Positions 5,185-5,887 of a stretch of DNA of 5,887 nt are shown here, piece by piece. Numbering within the stretch: the first letter of the stretch is position 1; each line of letters begins with the position of its first letter. Made by a program: the position numbers and the translations under genes. Source of the DNA: Calditrichaceae bacterium (GTDB lineage Bacteria > Calditrichota > Calditrichia > Calditrichales > Calditrichaceae); contig JAUXGF010000210.1 in assembly GCA_030622395.1 (NCBI GenBank), forward strand, positions 1 to 5,887. The letters are read 5' to 3'. The notes under the pieces are model-generated. The model did not search any database and was not told the origin of the DNA. It saw nothing but the letters and a program-made list of their open reading frames with translations.

Positions 5185-5496
5185 ATGAGCGTTATTCAAG
5201 ATATATTAAAAGAAGAATTAGAACGGCTGGAAAATCTCTTACAAAAGTATGAGAATGAAATAAAAAAGCTGCCAAAAGGGTCTTTATCCAGAAAGATGCG
5301 GAATGATAAAGCTTATCTGTATCTTGCTTATAGAGAAAATAATAAAGTTATATTCAAATACCTGGGTAAGGAATCATCAGAAGCCGCCCAAAAGGCAATA
5401 GAACAGCGACGGCAGCGACTAAAATATATGAGTCTGCTAAAGAAATTAAAAGACGATATTAAAGATATTAAAAGGGCGCTGAATGGACGCAAGTGA
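5185..5496 (+). CDS. small basic helical protein of unknown function, paired with a nucleotidyltransferase
   Basis: No function is assigned. The 103-residue product has no signal peptide or membrane segment. It starts with a charged amphipathic, coiled-coil-like helix (about 2-28). A loop PKGSLSRK (30-37) follows, then two predicted strands, AYLYLAYR (43-50) and KVIFKYLG (54-61), separated by a short turn. A long, Lys/Arg-rich helical C-terminus ends the protein (about 64-102). The pattern GSLSRK...AYLYLAYRENNKV..KYLGK resembles a small domain seen in short hypothetical proteins (DUF6788-like) and in parts of some transposases; this is recalled, not searched. The high charge suggests nucleic-acid or partner-protein binding. 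The ATG at 5185 has no clear SD. Its last 14 bases overlap the next gene, which points to coupled translation in a two-gene operon. By analogy with nucleotidyltransferase toxin-antitoxin pairs it could be the antitoxin or an accessory factor, but that is inference. Confidence 0.82.
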   Translation: MSVIQDILKEELERLENLLQKYENEIKKLPKGSLSRKMRNDKAYLYLAYRENNKVIFKYLGKESSEAAQKAIEQRRQRLKYMSLLKKLKDDIKDIKRALNGRK

Positions 5497-5887
5497 TAAG
5501 TTTTTTGTTGAAATAATTACAGCGTTAAACAATGAAGAAATCTTGCAGCAATTTGTTTTAATTGGCGGCTGGTGTCAAAAAATATTCAGGCATTTATTTG
5601 GAAATCCGCATGAGATTTCAGCGCTTCGTACGGCAGACATTGATTTTTTAGTAAAGGACCCAACAAATATTAGAAAAAAGGTCAACATACCTAATATTTT
5701 AAAAAAGTTCGGATTTGATGAAGAGTTTTTTGGCGCAAAAGGATATGTTAAATACGTTCATCCTGAATTAGAGATCGAATTCTTAGTCCCGGAAATTGGG
5801 AAAGCACGGGGCAAACCATATTTAATTAAATATCTTAATATAAACGCTCAGAGTTTGCGATATTTAGACATTTTAGAAAAATATACA
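5483..5887 (+). CDS. nucleotidyltransferase-fold protein, 3'-truncated by window edge
   Basis: The frame is open from an ATG at 5483 to the last base (135 residues visible), so the C-terminus is missing. The N-terminal half fits the DNA polymerase beta-like nucleotidyltransferase fold: the hGG motif FVLIGGWCQ (24-32), the acidic pair TADIDFLV (50-57, D52 and D54) and a third acidic strand ELEIEFLVP (95-103, E97 and/or E99). These are the residues that bind metal and NTP in the superfamily. The overall pattern (ALRTADIDFLV, then GYVKYVHPELEIEF, then NAQSLRYL) resembles GSU2403-type proteins (NTP_transf_8) and, more distantly, AbiEii/MenA-type toxins; this is from memory. AAAGGG in the upstream gene lies seven bases before the ATG, and the two genes overlap by 14 bp. 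A role as toxin, defence effector or RNA-modifying enzyme is possible. The missing C-terminus would be needed to place the family. Confidence 0.87.
   Translation, partial: MDASDKFFVEIITALNNEEILQQFVLIGGWCQKIFRHLFGNPHEISALRTADIDFLVKDPTNIRKKVNIPNILKKFGFDEEFFGAKGYVKYVHPELEIEFLVPEIGKARGKPYLIKYLNINAQSLRYLDILEKYT

Noticed and set aside
1..5887. CRISPR arrays, tRNA or rRNA genes, riboswitches, and sigma-54 promoters (TGGCAC-N5-TTGC type)
   Set aside because: None seen on reading either strand. The only regularly repeated unit is the 8-bp array at 4466-4497, which has no spacers.

Overview
This is an AT-rich, gene-dense bacterial chromosome segment with nine genes, two of them cut by the window edges. 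The candidate promoters are mostly housekeeping-type: the -35 hexamer TTGACT recurs three times with 17-bp spacers. Three genes have Shine-Dalgarno (SD) sites that fix or support their starts (STAS gene, rpoZ, nucleotidyltransferase). The STAS gene and rpoZ also end in clear intrinsic terminators. The omega and STAS proteins look like those of the FCB superphylum (Ignavibacteria, Calditrichota, KSB1, Marinimicrobia and relatives). The promoter shape argues against core Bacteroidota, which use a different consensus. This placement is an inference from protein style and not a proven taxonomy.

Layout. (1) Positions 2-1063, + strand: the AAA+ and Fis-type DNA-binding part of a sigma-54-dependent activator whose N-terminus lies outside the window. 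(2) 1234-1575, - strand: a single-domain STAS (anti-sigma-factor antagonist type) protein, convergent with the activator and followed by an intrinsic terminator. (3) 1806-2111, - strand: a stand-alone rpoZ (RNA polymerase omega) with its own promoter, strong SD and a terminator one base after the stop. (4) 2112-2356: a 245-bp intergenic region with a perfect 24-bp inverted repeat whose G-rich strands fit the G-quadruplex pattern. (5) 2357-4966, - strand: tsaE, tsaB, rimI and accD in transcription order. tsaB and rimI overlap by 4 bp, rimI and accD are 10 bp apart, and a 198-bp gap containing four tandem 8-bp repeats separates tsaE from tsaB. (6) 4967-5184: a divergent intergenic region with candidate promoters in both directions and a possible operator. 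(7) 5185-5887, + strand: a small two-gene module, a 103-residue helical protein overlapping by 14 bp a nucleotidyltransferase-fold protein that runs off the window.

How the genes work together. TsaE and TsaB belong to the machinery that makes N6-threonylcarbamoyladenosine (t6A) in tRNA. TsaC and TsaD are not in the window. RimI, a GNAT acetyltransferase, is a common neighbour of tsaB. AccD is the carboxyltransferase beta subunit of acetyl-CoA carboxylase, so the cluster combines translation fidelity with fatty-acid synthesis. The sigma-54 activator and the STAS protein are regulators, but nothing in the sequence ties them to these genes.

The least explained and most accessory-looking part is the module at 5185-5887. 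It has the shape of a toxin-antitoxin or defence pair: a small basic helical protein translationally linked to a nucleotidyltransferase with GG, DxD and ExE-type motifs. The sequence alone does not show that it is one. Most of the rest is ordinary core gene content.
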